Of a DNA stretch of 64,000 bases, positions 51,399-61,658 are shown one piece after another (the stretch's first letter is position 1; every line of letters begins with the position of its first letter). The DNA is from Eubacterium sp. AF16-48. Lineage in GTDB: Bacteria > Bacillota > Clostridia > Lachnospirales > Lachnospiraceae. Below the pieces are notes generated by a model. It ran no database searches. It worked only from the letters and a program-made list of their open reading frames with translations, and was not told the origin of the DNA. The stretch covers positions 1-64,000 of the forward strand of contig NZ_QUHB01000010.1 of the NCBI RefSeq assembly GCF_003479405.1, in the 5' to 3' direction. Made by a program: the position numbers and the translations under genes.

Positions 51399-53296
51399 TT
51401 ATAAAAGATATACAGTTGACGAATTTTGGTAAATTTAATCATAAATATATATCTCTTGAGCCGGGACTTAATATTATATATGGTGAAAATGAGGCAGGGA
51501 AAACCACTCTTCACACCTTTATAAGAGGTATGCTTTTTGGAATTGAAAAGCAAAGAGGAAAGGCAAGTGCTAAAGATACCTATTCTAAATACCAGCCATG
51601 GGACAATCCTTCTAATTATCAGGGAACCATGGGAATTGAAAGCGATGGAGTGAATTATCGTATAGAGCGCAATTTTAGTAAGGAAAATAAGAGCTTTAAG
51701 GTAATAAATGAGGATTTAGGTATTGAATTATCTCAGGAACAAATAGATGAACTGTTTGCGGGACTGGATGAAAGCTGTTATTACAATACCATTAGCATAA
51801 GCCAGCTAGGCAGCGTTACTGACAAGGAACTGGAGAATATACTGAAAAATTATGCAGCTAATCTTGGTTCCACAAAGTCTATGGAAATTAATATAAAAGA
51901 GGCTTTTGAGGAGTTAAATACCGAAAAAAGAAAGATTATTTCTGAAAATAAAATTGGAGAAGAGGATGAAATCCGCAGATATATAAGAGATGACGAGGAT
52001 ACATTGGAGTTGTCAGAAAGAGAACAGCACACAATTATTGCCTCTATTGAACAGAAAAAGGAGTCTGTGGCACGTCTTCAGGAAAAGAAAAAGGATTTGT
52101 CTGCAAGGGATGCCAAAAGGCTGGAGGAACTGGCAAGGCAAAATGAGAGAAAAGAGAATCTTTATCAGGAGGTTTTGTCATATACCACGGAGCTTGAAAA
52201 GTATAACTCTATGTTAGAACAGATAAAATCCCATAAGCAGTCATTGGAAAATGAATTAAAAAGCAAGGGGATTGATAATTGGGAGACCATGGATATGCTT
52301 ACAGATAAGGTTGTAAACAGAAGCAATATACCGATTGTGTTTATAATTCTTACCATGGCATTTATTGGGGCAGCAATTGGCTTTACCGTTGGCAATGTTG
52401 ATTTGTTATATGTAGGGGAATATTGGATGAAGCCTGCGATTTGCTTAGGACTGGCAGGCGTGTGTCTGATTTTATCTGTTGTAAAGTTTTTTGTTAACAA
52501 AAAGAAACGCAATAAGAAAATTGAAAGCCTGAAGGAGCTTAAGCTGGTACTGGACAAGTTAGATGCGGCAAAGCATGAGGAAACTTATTGTATGCATCAG
52601 ATTGACAGCAAAAAAGATGCCCTTGAGGCAACACAGGAGCTGATAAAGGCAGAAGAAGATAAGGAAGTAAATTCAGAAGATTGTAGCGATGAGCTTAAGG
52701 AAATAGAGCAGCAGGAGAGGGAATTGAATGAGGCTATTTCCAAGGCTAACTGGATTTTGGAGCAGAAAAAAGAAAAAGATATTGAAGTTGAAGCAAGAAT
52801 TAATGAATCAAATCACAGACTTGAAGTTATTAAAAAAGCAAAGTTTGAAATTGATGCCATTGAAGAGGCAAAAGCTAATATTGAAAAAATAGCTGCTGAA
52901 ATTAGAAACAGCTTTGGAAAGAAGTTAAATGAAAAGGCGTCCTTTTATATGTCGGAGATTACCAATGGAAAATATGATAATCTTTCTATAGATGACAGAT
53001 TAAACATTTCCATTAATGGTAAAAAATCACTAATTCCTGCATCTAAGCTTAGTAAAGGAACGGTGGAGCAGATATATATGGCGCTTCGCCTTGCAGCAGC
53101 TGATATCATTTTTGAGAAAGATAAGAAGCCGATTTTTTTAGATGATGCCTTTGTTATGTATGATAATAAACGTATGGGCAACACAATGAAGTTTATGGCT
53201 GAAAGCATGGAACAGGTTATTATTTTCTCCTGCCATACCAGAGAAAAAGTAATGGCGGATAAGTTGAAAATACATCACAACTTCATAAAATTATAA
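51395..53296 (+). CDS. SMC-like ATPase with membrane helices (YhaN-like)
   Basis: A 633-residue SbcC/Rad50-type ATPase. Walker A is GENEAGKT (30-37), coiled-coil arms run about 180-300 and 375-530, and the C-terminal half has the signature SKGTVEQIYMALRL and Walker B PIFLDDAFVMYD. Two membrane helices (about 310-370) sit where the Rad50 zinc hook would be, as in YhaN, so the arms end in the membrane. It probably forms a DNA-processing complex with the phosphoesterase encoded four bases before (ATGA). It is shorter than B. subtilis YhaN. The biological target is unknown. Confidence 0.82.
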   Translation: MIIKDIQLTNFGKFNHKYISLEPGLNIIYGENEAGKTTLHTFIRGMLFGIEKQRGKASAKDTYSKYQPWDNPSNYQGTMGIESDGVNYRIERNFSKENKSFKVINEDLGIELSQEQIDELFAGLDESCYYNTISISQLGSVTDKELENILKNYAANLGSTKSMEINIKEAFEELNTEKRKIISENKIGEEDEIRRYIRDDEDTLELSEREQHTIIASIEQKKESVARLQEKKKDLSARDAKRLEELARQNERKENLYQEVLSYTTELEKYNSMLEQIKSHKQSLENELKSKGIDNWETMDMLTDKVVNRSNIPIVFIILTMAFIGAAIGFTVGNVDLLYVGEYWMKPAICLGLAGVCLILSVVKFFVNKKKRNKKIESLKELKLVLDKLDAAKHEETYCMHQIDSKKDALEATQELIKAEEDKEVNSEDCSDELKEIEQQERELNEAISKANWILEQKKEKDIEVEARINESNHRLEVIKKAKFEIDAIEEAKANIEKIAAEIRNSFGKKLNEKASFYMSEITNGKYDNLSIDDRLNISINGKKSLIPASKLSKGTVEQIYMALRLAAADIIFEKDKKPIFLDDAFVMYDNKRMGNTMKFMAESMEQVIIFSCHTREKVMADKLKIHHNFIKL

Positions 53297-53360
53297 AATA
53301 AGAAATCAAAAAGACAGCTTGCCCAGAGGCAGCCGGCTTAAAAATAAGATATAAAGACAA

Positions 53361-53395
53361 AAAAAGATTGCTACCAAAATAGTAGCAATCTTTTT
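53361..53395. terminator. Bidirectional terminator between the YhaN-like gene and prs
   Basis: AAAAAGATTGCTAC (53361-53374) and GTAGCAATCTTTTT (53382-53395) are a perfect 14-bp inverted repeat with a 7-base loop. T runs lie on both strands. Confidence 0.9.
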
Positions 53396-53408
53396 AAATA
53401 AACTTTAA

Positions 53409-54578
53409 CTATCTGTTTCCATATTCATTAACACGTTTGTTGATACGCTCAACAGGATCTAATAAATCGCTAATTGAAGAATCGTGGTTTAATCTGTCAA
53501 TAAATAAGGCTGTGTATTTTGCAACGTCTACACTGATGTACCATTCTTTTGACAAAAGTTCAGGAGTCTGGTAAATGCAGTTTGTAGTCATTACTCTGTA
53601 AATAAGACCATCTTCATAGGCTTTATCAAATTTTTCCAAACCGTTTGTAAAGAGACCAAAGGTTGATGCAACAAAAACTCTCTTTGCTTTACGTTTTTTT
53701 AACTGGCTTGCAACATCTAACATACTGTCACCGGATGAAATCATATCATCAATAATAAGAACATCCTTTCCTTCTACTGATTCGCCTAAATATTCATGAG
53801 CTACAATAGGATTTCTTCCATCTACAATAGTAGTATAATCACGACGCTTATAGAACATACCCATATTAATACCAAGTACGTTGGCGAAGTATACAACTCT
53901 TCCCATAGCACCTTCATCAGGGCTTATAACCATTAAATGCTCTGAATCTAACTGCAAATCGTCAACATTTCTTAAAAGATTTTTAATGAACTGATATGTT
54001 GGCATAATTGACTCAAAACCGTGAATAGGAATAGCATTGTTAACTCGTGGGTCATGGGCATCGAAAGTAAGAATATTATCAACTCCCATATTAACAAGTT
54101 CCTGTAACATAACTGCACAATCCATAGATTCTCTGGAAGTACGTCTGTGCTGTCTGCTTTCATATAAGAAAGGCATAATAACAGTAATTTTTTTTGCCTT
54201 ACCTGCAGCAGCGGCAATAACTCTCTTAATGTCTGCATAGTGGTCATCAGGAGACATATGGTTCTTTTGACCACAAACAGTATACTCAATGCTGTAATTA
54301 GTAACATCATCGATAATATAGAGGTCGCAACCACGAACTGTGTCTTTTAAGGTACATTTTGCTTCACCTGTACCAAATCTTGGTGTGCTTACATCTAACA
54401 GGTATGAATCCTTAACATAACCTTTAAATGTAATAGGTGATTCTTTTGCTTCGACTCTTTCACTTCTCCAATCAGAAATGTAAGCATCAACAGTTTCTCC
54501 TAATGCCTTACTTCCTGATAATGCTACGATGGCAAGTGGACCAACGGGAATAGATTCGATAAACTTTTCGATAGCCAT
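53409..54578 (-). CDS. prs: Ribose-phosphate pyrophosphokinase
   Basis: A 389-residue PRPP synthetase. Seen: IPVGPLAIVALSGSKALGE near the N-terminus, FLYESRQHRRTSRESMDCA (flexible loop/ATP site), ILTFDAHDPRVNNAIP, VISPDEGAMGRVVYFA, and the PRPP-binding loop DVLIIDDMISSGDS. It makes PRPP from ribose-5-phosphate and ATP for nucleotide, histidine and tryptophan synthesis. It is about 70 residues longer than the common bacterial enzyme, as in a clostridial subgroup. It is last of a dnaD-like/dnaI-like/prs run with 27-30 base gaps. RBS is GGAGAG. Confidence 0.95.
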   Translation of the reverse strand: MAIEKFIESIPVGPLAIVALSGSKALGETVDAYISDWRSERVEAKESPITFKGYVKDSYLLDVSTPRFGTGEAKCTLKDTVRGCDLYIIDDVTNYSIEYTVCGQKNHMSPDDHYADIKRVIAAAAGKAKKITVIMPFLYESRQHRRTSRESMDCAVMLQELVNMGVDNILTFDAHDPRVNNAIPIHGFESIMPTYQFIKNLLRNVDDLQLDSEHLMVISPDEGAMGRVVYFANVLGINMGMFYKRRDYTTIVDGRNPIVAHEYLGESVEGKDVLIIDDMISSGDSMLDVASQLKKRKAKRVFVASTFGLFTNGLEKFDKAYEDGLIYRVMTTNCIYQTPELLSKEWYISVDVAKYTALFIDRLNHDSSISDLLDPVERINKRVNEYGNR

Positions 54579-54608
54579 TTGTAAAACTCTCCTTCATGTG
54601 TAAATGTG

Positions 54609-55601
54609 TTAAATAGTAAACTTTTTCTTTATTCTTATATCATCACCAAAAATCTTAAAAGAATTATAATTTCCAATAACCCTGGAAAAAATTCTCTCTT
54701 CATATTTATTCTGCAAATCTTCTATAGAAAAGTTTGTAGAAATAATAGTAGATTTCTGATGTATAAGTCGCTCATTAAGACAATCAAACAGTGCCGAGTC
54801 GGTAAAGGAATTGCTCATCTCAGTACCTAAATCGTCAATTATAAGTAAATCACATCCCTCTAATTCATTTATACTAATCTGTCTGTAAACGGAATTATTC
54901 TCTCTTCTGAAAGAATAATCTGCAAGCAGGTCAAAAAACTGAACTGCTGAAAGATAAATAACAGAATAAGATTTGTCTATTAATTCTTTGGCAATACAGT
55001 TAATTAAAAAGGTTTTGCCTGTACCCGCCCTGCCATAGAATAGCAGATTACATGGGTGTTTGTCAAAGTTATTTATAAAATAATGACATCTGTCTACAAT
55101 AGTTTCCATATTTTCCAGGGAAGATATGCCGGAAACTTCATCAATTATGTCATCAGAATAGAAATCAAAATTGAAATTATCAAAATTTTCCACTGCTAAA
55201 ATCTCATTTAATTCTGATCTTGAATATATAAGATTTATTATTTCAGACTTAAGGCATTCACAAGGTTTTCCGTGGACAAATCCGGTGTCCTTACAAATAG
55301 GACAGGTAAAAATTTCATCCAGATAGTCCCCGGGATATCTGTTCATAAGAAGTGCTGCACGCTTTTTCTCGCTTATAACCTGAATATCCTCTCTTAAAGA
55401 GTCCTTAGCAGAAGCATCACCGGACAATGCAAGTCTTGTGGCATTAACAGCCAGTGAAGCAATTTCCCTGTCATATTCGGCTATTTGAGGTACATTTTCA
55501 TAAACCTCCTTAATACGCCTGTCCATTTCTATTTTATTTTCTAAACGTCTGTTATTATAGTTGTTACTTATAGTATCAAACTGTTCTCTTGTAAGACCCA
55601 T
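54609..55601 (-). CDS. DnaI/DnaC-like helicase loader ATPase
   Basis: A 330-residue AAA+ protein. The N-terminal part (about 1-130) has a zinc-type cluster TCPICKDTGFVHGKPCEC, typical of DnaI-like loaders. The ATPase has Walker A GRAGTGKT (about 190-197), Walker B LLIIDDLGTE and sensor residues STNFSIEDL. It would load the replicative helicase at the origin or at restarted forks, together with the DnaD-like protein encoded 27 bases upstream. RBS is AGGAGAG. Confidence 0.9.
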   Translation of the reverse strand: MGLTREQFDTISNNYNNRRLENKIEMDRRIKEVYENVPQIAEYDREIASLAVNATRLALSGDASAKDSLREDIQVISEKKRAALLMNRYPGDYLDEIFTCPICKDTGFVHGKPCECLKSEIINLIYSRSELNEILAVENFDNFNFDFYSDDIIDEVSGISSLENMETIVDRCHYFINNFDKHPCNLLFYGRAGTGKTFLINCIAKELIDKSYSVIYLSAVQFFDLLADYSFRRENNSVYRQISINELEGCDLLIIDDLGTEMSNSFTDSALFDCLNERLIHQKSTIISTNFSIEDLQNKYEERIFSRVIGNYNSFKIFGDDIRIKKKFTI

Positions 55602-55628
55602 AGGGGAAACTCTCCTTAAATCCTTTTA

Positions 55629-56813
55629 TTAAATATTCTTCTTGGCAAATTTCTTGTTTTGGCTTTCTACAATCTTCTTTTCTAACTGACTGTAATCATA
55701 TGTACGCTGTTCAAAAGTTTTTGCACGTTTAGCTTTCACTGCCTTCTTTGCCGGGGCTTTTGAAACAACACTAAATGACTTAGCTGTCTCTTCAGAATGA
55801 ATCTTGTCCAGCTTTTCAATAGCTTCTAAGCAATTGGCGTCATTTTTAAACCAGTTTGTCAAAATACCATCTGCGTATCTGAAACTTGCACAGTGAGTAT
55901 GCTCCATGGTACGGTTGCATGCCTCTAAAATAATGTCATCAGAAAAACCATACTTGTCTGTCCATTTTGAAATATATAAAACCTCATTTTTTACAGGAGC
56001 CTTATAAGTTAGTCCAAAAATCTTATAAATTCTTTTGTAAATATCCTTTCTTACTTTTGCATCTAACTTAGCTTCCTCGATAGTATAGATATCCTTTTGA
56101 ACATAAGAAATAGCAGTCTTTTCAATATATGAAAAAGTCTTATGACCTTCTGAAATGCACTTTTCCATTATGTATATAATAAAATCAGAATCCAGCTTAA
56201 GTCCGTCTAACATATAAATAATGCTGTTAATGTCAGCAGGATTAAGTGTACATCCTAAATAAGTCTGTGCCAAAAATGTAAGCTGCTCAAACCTGTCATC
56301 ATTTGAAAAAGAAGCAATTTCCTTTGGAGAATATTTCCTCTTAGCCGGAATGATAATCCCTGATGTTTCCGGAACAGGAATAGGAGTGCTGTCTCCTGAA
56401 ACCGCTGCCAAAATTTCAGGTTTTACATCTGAAATATCAGATACTTCAATAGCACCAGATACATTCTCAGTGGAAATACCACTTACAAGATAACGGTTGC
56501 TTTTTAAGGCTTCAAATCTGATGCAGGCAATATTTCCGGACTTGTCCGTTGAAAGTGATAACAGACTTTGATCTGCCCAGTAATGGAGGGCACGATTTAC
56601 GTCAGCCTCTAACATATTAAACCTGTCAGCAATATTTGAAAGTGTTAATTCATCTTCAGAAGCTTCGCTAGTATTTCTGTTCATAAGACGAAGCAAATGA
56701 AGGTAGATTTTTATAAATTCCCCATTGGCTTTTGGCATATATTCATCTAAAAAAACATTCGAAATAGAGGTGAAATCCGCAAAGTTACCTCTGTCTAAAA
56801 TCAACTTAGCCAT
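55629..56813 (-). CDS. DnaD-domain replication initiation protein
   Basis: A 394-residue protein of the DnaB/DnaD primosome family. The N-terminal winged-helix region is about 15-100 (FLDEYMPKANGEFIKIYLHLLRLM), the linker carries a Pro/Ile stretch, and DnaD domains lie at about 165-340. The second has the conserved YISKWTDKYGFSDDIILEACNRT and the YADGILTNWFKN motif. It helps open or remodel DNA so that the helicase loader encoded downstream can act. RBS is AGGAGAG. It is first of the three-gene minus-strand operon ending in prs. Confidence 0.88.
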   Translation of the reverse strand: MAKLILDRGNFADFTSISNVFLDEYMPKANGEFIKIYLHLLRLMNRNTSEASEDELTLSNIADRFNMLEADVNRALHYWADQSLLSLSTDKSGNIACIRFEALKSNRYLVSGISTENVSGAIEVSDISDVKPEILAAVSGDSTPIPVPETSGIIIPAKRKYSPKEIASFSNDDRFEQLTFLAQTYLGCTLNPADINSIIYMLDGLKLDSDFIIYIMEKCISEGHKTFSYIEKTAISYVQKDIYTIEEAKLDAKVRKDIYKRIYKIFGLTYKAPVKNEVLYISKWTDKYGFSDDIILEACNRTMEHTHCASFRYADGILTNWFKNDANCLEAIEKLDKIHSEETAKSFSVVSKAPAKKAVKAKRAKTFEQRTYDYSQLEKKIVESQNKKFAKKNI

Positions 56814-57070
56814 TTTTGTGCTCTCCTACAATAATTTTTTATATCAAGCTTTGCTCCAAAGCTTTGTCTGCATCTCAAATACATTTTGAAGTATAGCATA
56901 AAATTTCTAAAAATCAACGTCACAAATTGGCTGAAATGCCCTATTTTAAAGGGATTGCGGGGTATGTTAATAATGTTAATAATGATAATAAAAAGGGGGC
57001 ATAATTTGTCGAAAACTGTCACACCTCCCATTAACTCTGGAAAATCAAGGTTGCTAAAATTCAATCTTAT
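56814..57070. promoter_or_regulatory. Gap between murC and the dnaD-like operon
   Basis: No convincing gene; the short frames here are AT-rich and lack ribosome sites. The operon promoter for the dnaD-like gene should lie here on the minus strand but no clean box pair is seen. A run of short direct repeats of ATGTTAATA type occurs at 56963-56990. Confidence 0.3.
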
Positions 57071-57125
57071 GTAAACAAAAAATCCACAAAACTTTGTTAA
57101 TAGTTATCAACAAAATTTTGTGGAA
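57071..57125 (-). terminator. Terminator of murC
   Basis: On the minus strand, TTCCACAAAATTTTGTT (57125 downward) pairs with AACAAAGTTTTGTGGA, followed by TTTTTTG. The arms lie at about 57073-57088 and 57108-57124. It contains near-DnaA-box strings (TTATCAACA), probably by chance. Confidence 0.7.
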
Positions 57126-57135
57126 TGTTAATAAG

Positions 57136-58518
57136 TTATTTTCCAAGAAGATGTTCCCCTATTTTTACTACGTCTCCGGCACCCATTGTTATTAACAAAT
57201 CATTGTGTGCACAATTTTCTAATAAAAAATTTTCTATTTCACTAAAAGTTGGGAAATAGTAAGCGGTACCACCGTCTTTTTTTATCTCATCCATTACATC
57301 TTTTGAACTTATGCCAAGGGTATTTTTCTCCCTTGCAGCATAAATATCAGCCAGAACTACTGCATCAGCTTCCTTCAACGCATCAGCGAACTCAGGCAAC
57401 AGAGCTTTTGTACGTGAATATGTGTGTGGCTGGAATACAACCCATAATTTATTGTGAGGGTAGTGTTTTGCAGTGCTAAGGGTGGCCCTAATCTCATCAG
57501 GATGATGGGCATAATCATCTATAATGGTAATATCTCCCAATTTACCCTTAAGCTGAAAACGTCTGTCCGTACCTTCATATGCCGTAAGTCCTGTTTTAAT
57601 ATCTTCATTACTTATTCCCATAAAGTGGGCAGCGGCAATAGAAGCTAAGGAATTATAAATATTGTGCTTTCCTGTGACCTTTAATGTAATATGGTCTTTA
57701 ATTTCACCGTTTACAACTAAGTCATAAGAGCCTCTTGCAAATTCATCAAAAGTAATATTTGCAGCACTGTACATACTTTTATCAGGGTCTGAACCTACTG
57801 TAATGACACTGCATTTGAGCCCTTCCGTAAAATATTCAATATTGTCAATGTCGCTGTTAATAATTAAAGCTCCATCATCAGGGACTAAACGGGCATATTC
57901 CCTAAAGCTATGTCTTATATCGTCTAAATCCTTAAAAAAGTCCAGATGGTCCGCTGCAACATTTAAAATAATGGCAACTGTTGGCTTAAAGGATAAGAAA
58001 CTGTTAGTATATTCGCATGCTTCAGTAATAAGCTTATCAGAATGACCGATTCTTGTATTTCCCTTAATGGCAGGCATAATTCCACCTACTAATATGGTAG
58101 GGTCGGTATCTGCCTCGAGCATAATCTGGGAAAGCATGGAAGTAGTAGTGGTCTTTCCGTGAGTTCCTGAAACTCCAATGGCAGTATGGTAATTCTGCAT
58201 AATCTGACCTAAAAATTCCGCCCTTGTAAGAAGGGGAATATTCATTGATTTTGCTGCAACTAATTCAGGATTATCCTGTTTAACGGCAGCTGTATAAATT
58301 AAAACTTCAACATCTGAAGAAACATTCTGCGATTTTTGTCCGTAGCAAATAGTTGCACCTAATGACTCTAGGTGCTTTGTTATTTCGGACTCCTTTGAAT
58401 CTGAACCTGTAACGGTAAAACCTCTTGAAATCATGATTTCTGCTAATGCACTCATACTAATTCCACCGATTCCGGTAAAATGTAGTTTAGCAGGAGTATT
58501 AAAATCTAATTTGTACAT
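57136..58518 (-). CDS. murC: UDP-N-acetylmuramate--L-alanine ligase
   Basis: A 460-residue Mur ligase. The N-terminal LHFTGIGGISMSALAEIM (Rossmann UDP-binding), GVSGTHGKTTTTSMLSQI (ATP P-loop, about 107-124), NVAADHLDFF, and the C-terminal DDYAHHPDEIRATL are all typical of MurC. It adds L-Ala to UDP-MurNAc in cytoplasmic peptidoglycan synthesis. Start: ATG 58518, after GGAGAAGAAT; an upstream ATG at 58536 lies before the ribosome site. The gene stands alone, away from other mur genes. Confidence 0.97.
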   Translation of the reverse strand: MYKLDFNTPAKLHFTGIGGISMSALAEIMISRGFTVTGSDSKESEITKHLESLGATICYGQKSQNVSSDVEVLIYTAAVKQDNPELVAAKSMNIPLLTRAEFLGQIMQNYHTAIGVSGTHGKTTTTSMLSQIMLEADTDPTILVGGIMPAIKGNTRIGHSDKLITEACEYTNSFLSFKPTVAIILNVAADHLDFFKDLDDIRHSFREYARLVPDDGALIINSDIDNIEYFTEGLKCSVITVGSDPDKSMYSAANITFDEFARGSYDLVVNGEIKDHITLKVTGKHNIYNSLASIAAAHFMGISNEDIKTGLTAYEGTDRRFQLKGKLGDITIIDDYAHHPDEIRATLSTAKHYPHNKLWVVFQPHTYSRTKALLPEFADALKEADAVVLADIYAAREKNTLGISSKDVMDEIKKDGGTAYYFPTFSEIENFLLENCAHNDLLITMGAGDVVKIGEHLLGK

Positions 58519-58891
58519 ATTCTTCTCCAATCTCATAATAAAATCTTATATGATTATACACTTGTTTTAGTACTTTTTAAAGATTTAACATAAAATTAAT
58601 CAAAACTAAAAGGTAAATCTTCTATAATAAATACAAAAATCAGGAATAACTTTATTATAGCAATTTTAGACAAAATATAGTATAGAAAATTGTTAAAAAT
58701 ACAAAATAGATTAATGAAAAAATAAGAAATAGGAAAGAACAATAAAAAAATTGTACATTTTGCACAACGAAGAACGAAAAATGGCAAAAAAAAGAGAAAA
58801 TATAAATAAAAAATAGGGGGAAAATGCTTTTATTATTAGCAATTTAATGCTATAATTTTATTACTTAATATAAGCAGCGAGGTGAGTTGAC
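58519..58891 (+). promoter_or_regulatory. Promoter region of glgC
   Basis: An AT-rich gap. An extended -10 box TGC-TATAAT is at 58848-58856 and the -35 is weak (TTTTAT, 58828). The start codon lies 36 bases downstream with GAGGTG. No gene is visible; a minus-strand frame is AT-driven. Confidence 0.5.
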
Positions 58892-60163
58892 ATGATAAAA
58901 AAAGAAATGATTGCAATGTTGTTAGCAGGTGGACAAGGCAGCCGTCTTGGTGTACTTACTGCAAAAGTTGCAAAACCGGCAGTTGCGTTTGGTGGAAAAT
59001 ATAAGATTATAGATTTCCCATTAAGCAACTGTATTAATTCGGGCGTTGATACGGTAGGTGTACTTACACAGTATCAGCCACTTAGGTTAAATGATCATAT
59101 TGGCATTGGTATGCCATGGGATCTCGACCGCAATATCGGAGGTGTTACAGTTCTCCCGCCTTACGAAAAAAGTGAGAACACGGAATGGTACACAGGTACG
59201 GCTAATGCTATTTTCCAGAATATGAATTATATGGAAACGTATAATCCTGATTATGTTTTAATTTTGTCAGGGGATCATATTTATAAAATGGACTATGAAG
59301 TTATGCTGGATTACCACAAGGCAAATAATGCGGATGTTACTATTGCAGCTATGCCGGTACCAATAGAAGAGGCAAGCAGATTTGGTGTGGTAGTTACAGA
59401 TGAAAATCATAAGATTACTGAATTTCAGGAGAAACCGGAACATCCAAAGAGCAATCTTGCTTCAATGGGTATTTACATATTTAGCTGGCCGGTTTTAAGG
59501 GATGCACTTATTAAACTGAAGGATCAGCCTAACTGTGATTTCGGTATGCATGTTATTCCATATGTTCATGAGAACGGAAAAAGAATTTTTGCATATGAAT
59601 ATACAGGATACTGGAAAGATGTAGGAACTCTTAAATCCTACTGGCAGGCAAACATGGAACTTATTGATATAGTTCCGGAATTTAATCTTTATGAAGAATT
59701 CTGGAAGATATATACCAAGAGCGAGGCGCTTCCACCACAGTATGTTTCAGCTGACTCTAAGATAGAGCGAAGCATTATCTGTAATGGATGTGAAGTAAGA
59801 GGTAATGTACATAATTCAGTTATAAGTGCAAATGTTGATATTGCTGAAGATGCAGAAGTTCATGATTCAATTATTATGCAGGGATGTAAGATTGGAAAGG
59901 GAACAAAGATTTATAACGCAATTGTAGCTGAAAACACCATTATCGGAGACAATTGTTCCATAGGTGTTGGAGAATATGCTGACAGCAAGTTAAGTCAGAA
60001 GATTTACAATTGCGAATTAGCAGTAATTGGTGAAAATTCCACAATTCCAAGTGGAGTTACTTTAGGTAAAAATGTAGCAGTATCAGGAAAGACAGAACTT
60101 TCAGATTACCCTGACGGAAAGCTTTCATCAGGTGACTATATAGTTAAGGCAGGTGAGATTTAA
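58892..60163 (+). CDS. glgC: Glucose-1-phosphate adenylyltransferase
   Basis: A 423-residue ADP-glucose pyrophosphorylase. Seen: [16 protein letters not shown] (nucleotide binding), [46 protein letters not shown], and a C-terminal left-handed beta-helix (about 285-400). It makes ADP-glucose for glycogen synthesis. It overlaps glgD by one base (TAATG), and the two often form a heteromeric enzyme in Firmicutes. It has its own extended -10 promoter. Confidence 0.97.
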   Translation: MIKKEMIAMLLAGGQGSRLGVLTAKVAKPAVAFGGKYKIIDFPLSNCINSGVDTVGVLTQYQPLRLNDHIGIGMPWDLDRNIGGVTVLPPYEKSENTEWYTGTANAIFQNMNYMETYNPDYVLILSGDHIYKMDYEVMLDYHKANNADVTIAAMPVPIEEASRFGVVVTDENHKITEFQEKPEHPKSNLASMGIYIFSWPVLRDALIKLKDQPNCDFGMHVIPYVHENGKRIFAYEYTGYWKDVGTLKSYWQANMELIDIVPEFNLYEEFWKIYTKSEALPPQYVSADSKIERSIICNGCEVRGNVHNSVISANVDIAEDAEVHDSIIMQGCKIGKGTKIYNAIVAENTIIGDNCSIGVGEYADSKLSQKIYNCELAVIGENSTIPSGVTLGKNVAVSGKTELSDYPDGKLSSGDYIVKAGEI

Positions 60164-61281
60164 TGAGAGCAGTTGGTATAATTTTAGCAGGTGGAAATAA
60201 TAGCAGAATGAAGGAGCTTTCCAAGAAAAGAGCTGTAGGAGCAATGCCTATTGCGGGAAGCTACAGAGCAATTGATTTTGCACTTAGTAATATGTCAAAC
60301 TCACATATTCAGAAGGTGGCAGTATTAACACAGTATAATGCGTGGTCATTAAATGAACATTTAAGTTCATCAAAATGGTGGGACTTTGGTAGAAAACAGG
60401 GAGGTCTCTTTGTATTTACACCGTCCATTACATCTGACAACGGTTTCTGGTACAGAGGAACAGCTGATGCCATTGCACAGAATATAGCTTTCCTAAAGAA
60501 AAGCCATGAACCTTATGTAGTTATTGCATCGGCAGATGCGGTATACAAGATGGACTATAACAAAGTTCTTGAAAAACATGTGGAAACAGGTGCCGACTTA
60601 ACCATCGTATGCAAGAATGCAGGAGACAAGGCAGATGTATCGGAATATGGCGTTGTTAGTACGGATATTAATGGAAGAGTGGTAGATTTCGAGGAAAAAC
60701 CACTTAATAAAGTTGGTGGACTTATATCTACAGGAATATATGTTATAAGAAGAAGACTTCTTATACAGCTTATTGAAAATTGCATTGCGGAAGACAGATA
60801 CGATTTCGTAAACGACATTATAATAAGAAATAAAAGTACAAAGAAGATATATGTGTACAAAATAGATACATATTGGAAGAATATATCAAGTGTCAAGAAT
60901 TATTATGATACAAATATGGACTTCTTAAAGCCGGAAGTAAGGGATTTCTTCTTTAGACAATATCCGGATATATATTCAAAGGTGGAGGATTTGCCACCGG
61001 CAAAATATAACACCGGAGCAGATGTAAGTAACAGTTTGATTTCCAGTGGAAGTATCATTAACGGAAAGGTTGAAGGCTCTGTTGTATTTAAGCAGGCGTA
61101 TGTTGGAAATAACTGCGTTATTAAAAATTCCATTATTCTTAATGATGTGTATATTGGGGATAACGCGGTTATTGAAAATTGCATTGTGGAAAGTCACAGT
61201 ACCATTAATCCGGGAGAGCATCTTGGAGATGAAAATGAATTAAAGATTATCAATGAAAGAAATTTCAGATATAGCTTGTAA
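60163..61281 (+). CDS. glgD: GlgD, ADP-glucose pyrophosphorylase regulatory/companion subunit
   Basis: A 372-residue paralogue of Glg[27 protein letters not shown] keeps the fold, but the catalytic lysine and G-x-R pattern differ from GlgC, which is why GlgD is considered an accessory subunit in the GlgCD complex. [13 protein letters not shown] replaces the SGDHIY motif, and a short beta-helix ends the protein. Start: ATG overlapping the glgC stop by one base; spoVG follows at 19 bases. Confidence 0.94.
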   Translation: MRAVGIILAGGNNSRMKELSKKRAVGAMPIAGSYRAIDFALSNMSNSHIQKVAVLTQYNAWSLNEHLSSSKWWDFGRKQGGLFVFTPSITSDNGFWYRGTADAIAQNIAFLKKSHEPYVVIASADAVYKMDYNKVLEKHVETGADLTIVCKNAGDKADVSEYGVVSTDINGRVVDFEEKPLNKVGGLISTGIYVIRRRLLIQLIENCIAEDRYDFVNDIIIRNKSTKKIYVYKIDTYWKNISSVKNYYDTNMDFLKPEVRDFFFRQYPDIYSKVEDLPPAKYNTGADVSNSLISSGSIINGKVEGSVVFKQAYVGNNCVIKNSIILNDVYIGDNAVIENCIVESHSTINPGEHLGDENELKIINERNFRYSL

Positions 61282-61300
61282 TAAGAAAGGGAGTAAAAAT

Positions 61301-61582
61301 ATGAACATAACAGACGTAAGAGTTAGAAAGATGACAAAAGAGGGCAAAATGAAAGCAGTTGTTTCAATTACAATTGACAACGAATTTGTTGTTCATGACA
61401 TAAAGGTCGTTGAGGGAGACAAGGGACTTTTCATTGCAATGCCAAGTAGAAAGGCAGCAGATGGGGAGTACAGAGACATTGCCCATCCAATTAACTCAGA
61501 TACCCGCAGCAATATTCAGAAAATAGTACTTGATGCTTATGAGAAAGCACTGTTAGAACCGGAAATTTCAGAGGAAGCATAA
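61301..61582 (+). CDS. spoVG: SpoVG family RNA/DNA-binding regulator
   Basis: A 93-residue protein matching Spo[64 protein letters not shown], then a helical acidic C-terminus. SpoVG is a small nucleic-acid-binding regulator of sporulation and division in Bacillus, but it also occurs in non-spore-forming Firmicutes. The start has AAGGGAG seven bases upstream. It lies 19 bases after glgD, so it may be co-transcribed. Confidence 0.95.
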   Translation: MNITDVRVRKMTKEGKMKAVVSITIDNEFVVHDIKVVEGDKGLFIAMPSRKAADGEYRDIAHPINSDTRSNIQKIVLDAYEKALLEPEISEEA

Positions 61583-61611
61583 AAAGCAATTTTTTTAGAA
61601 TAAGATCAAAA

Positions 61612-61658
61612 GGGAAGCATTATTTCATGGAAGTATCCGTGGAGTAATGCTTTTTCCC
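61612..61658. terminator. Terminator between spoVG and the acyltransferase gene
   Basis: GGGAAGCATTA...CATGG (61612-61629) pairs with CCGTGGAGTAATGCTTTTTCCC (61637-61658) with small bulges. The minus-strand acyltransferase stop falls within it; T tracts lie on both strands. Confidence 0.65.

Noticed and set aside
57071..57125. DnaA-box-like strings (TTATCAACA, TCCACAAA) near the dnaD-like operon, as a possible origin
   Set aside because: They are arms of the murC terminator; no dnaA, dnaN or cluster of boxes is present.
58596..58787. 63-residue hydrophobic minus-strand ORF upstream of glgC
   Set aside because: It is driven by AT-rich base composition, lacks a ribosome site and overlaps the glgC promoter region.
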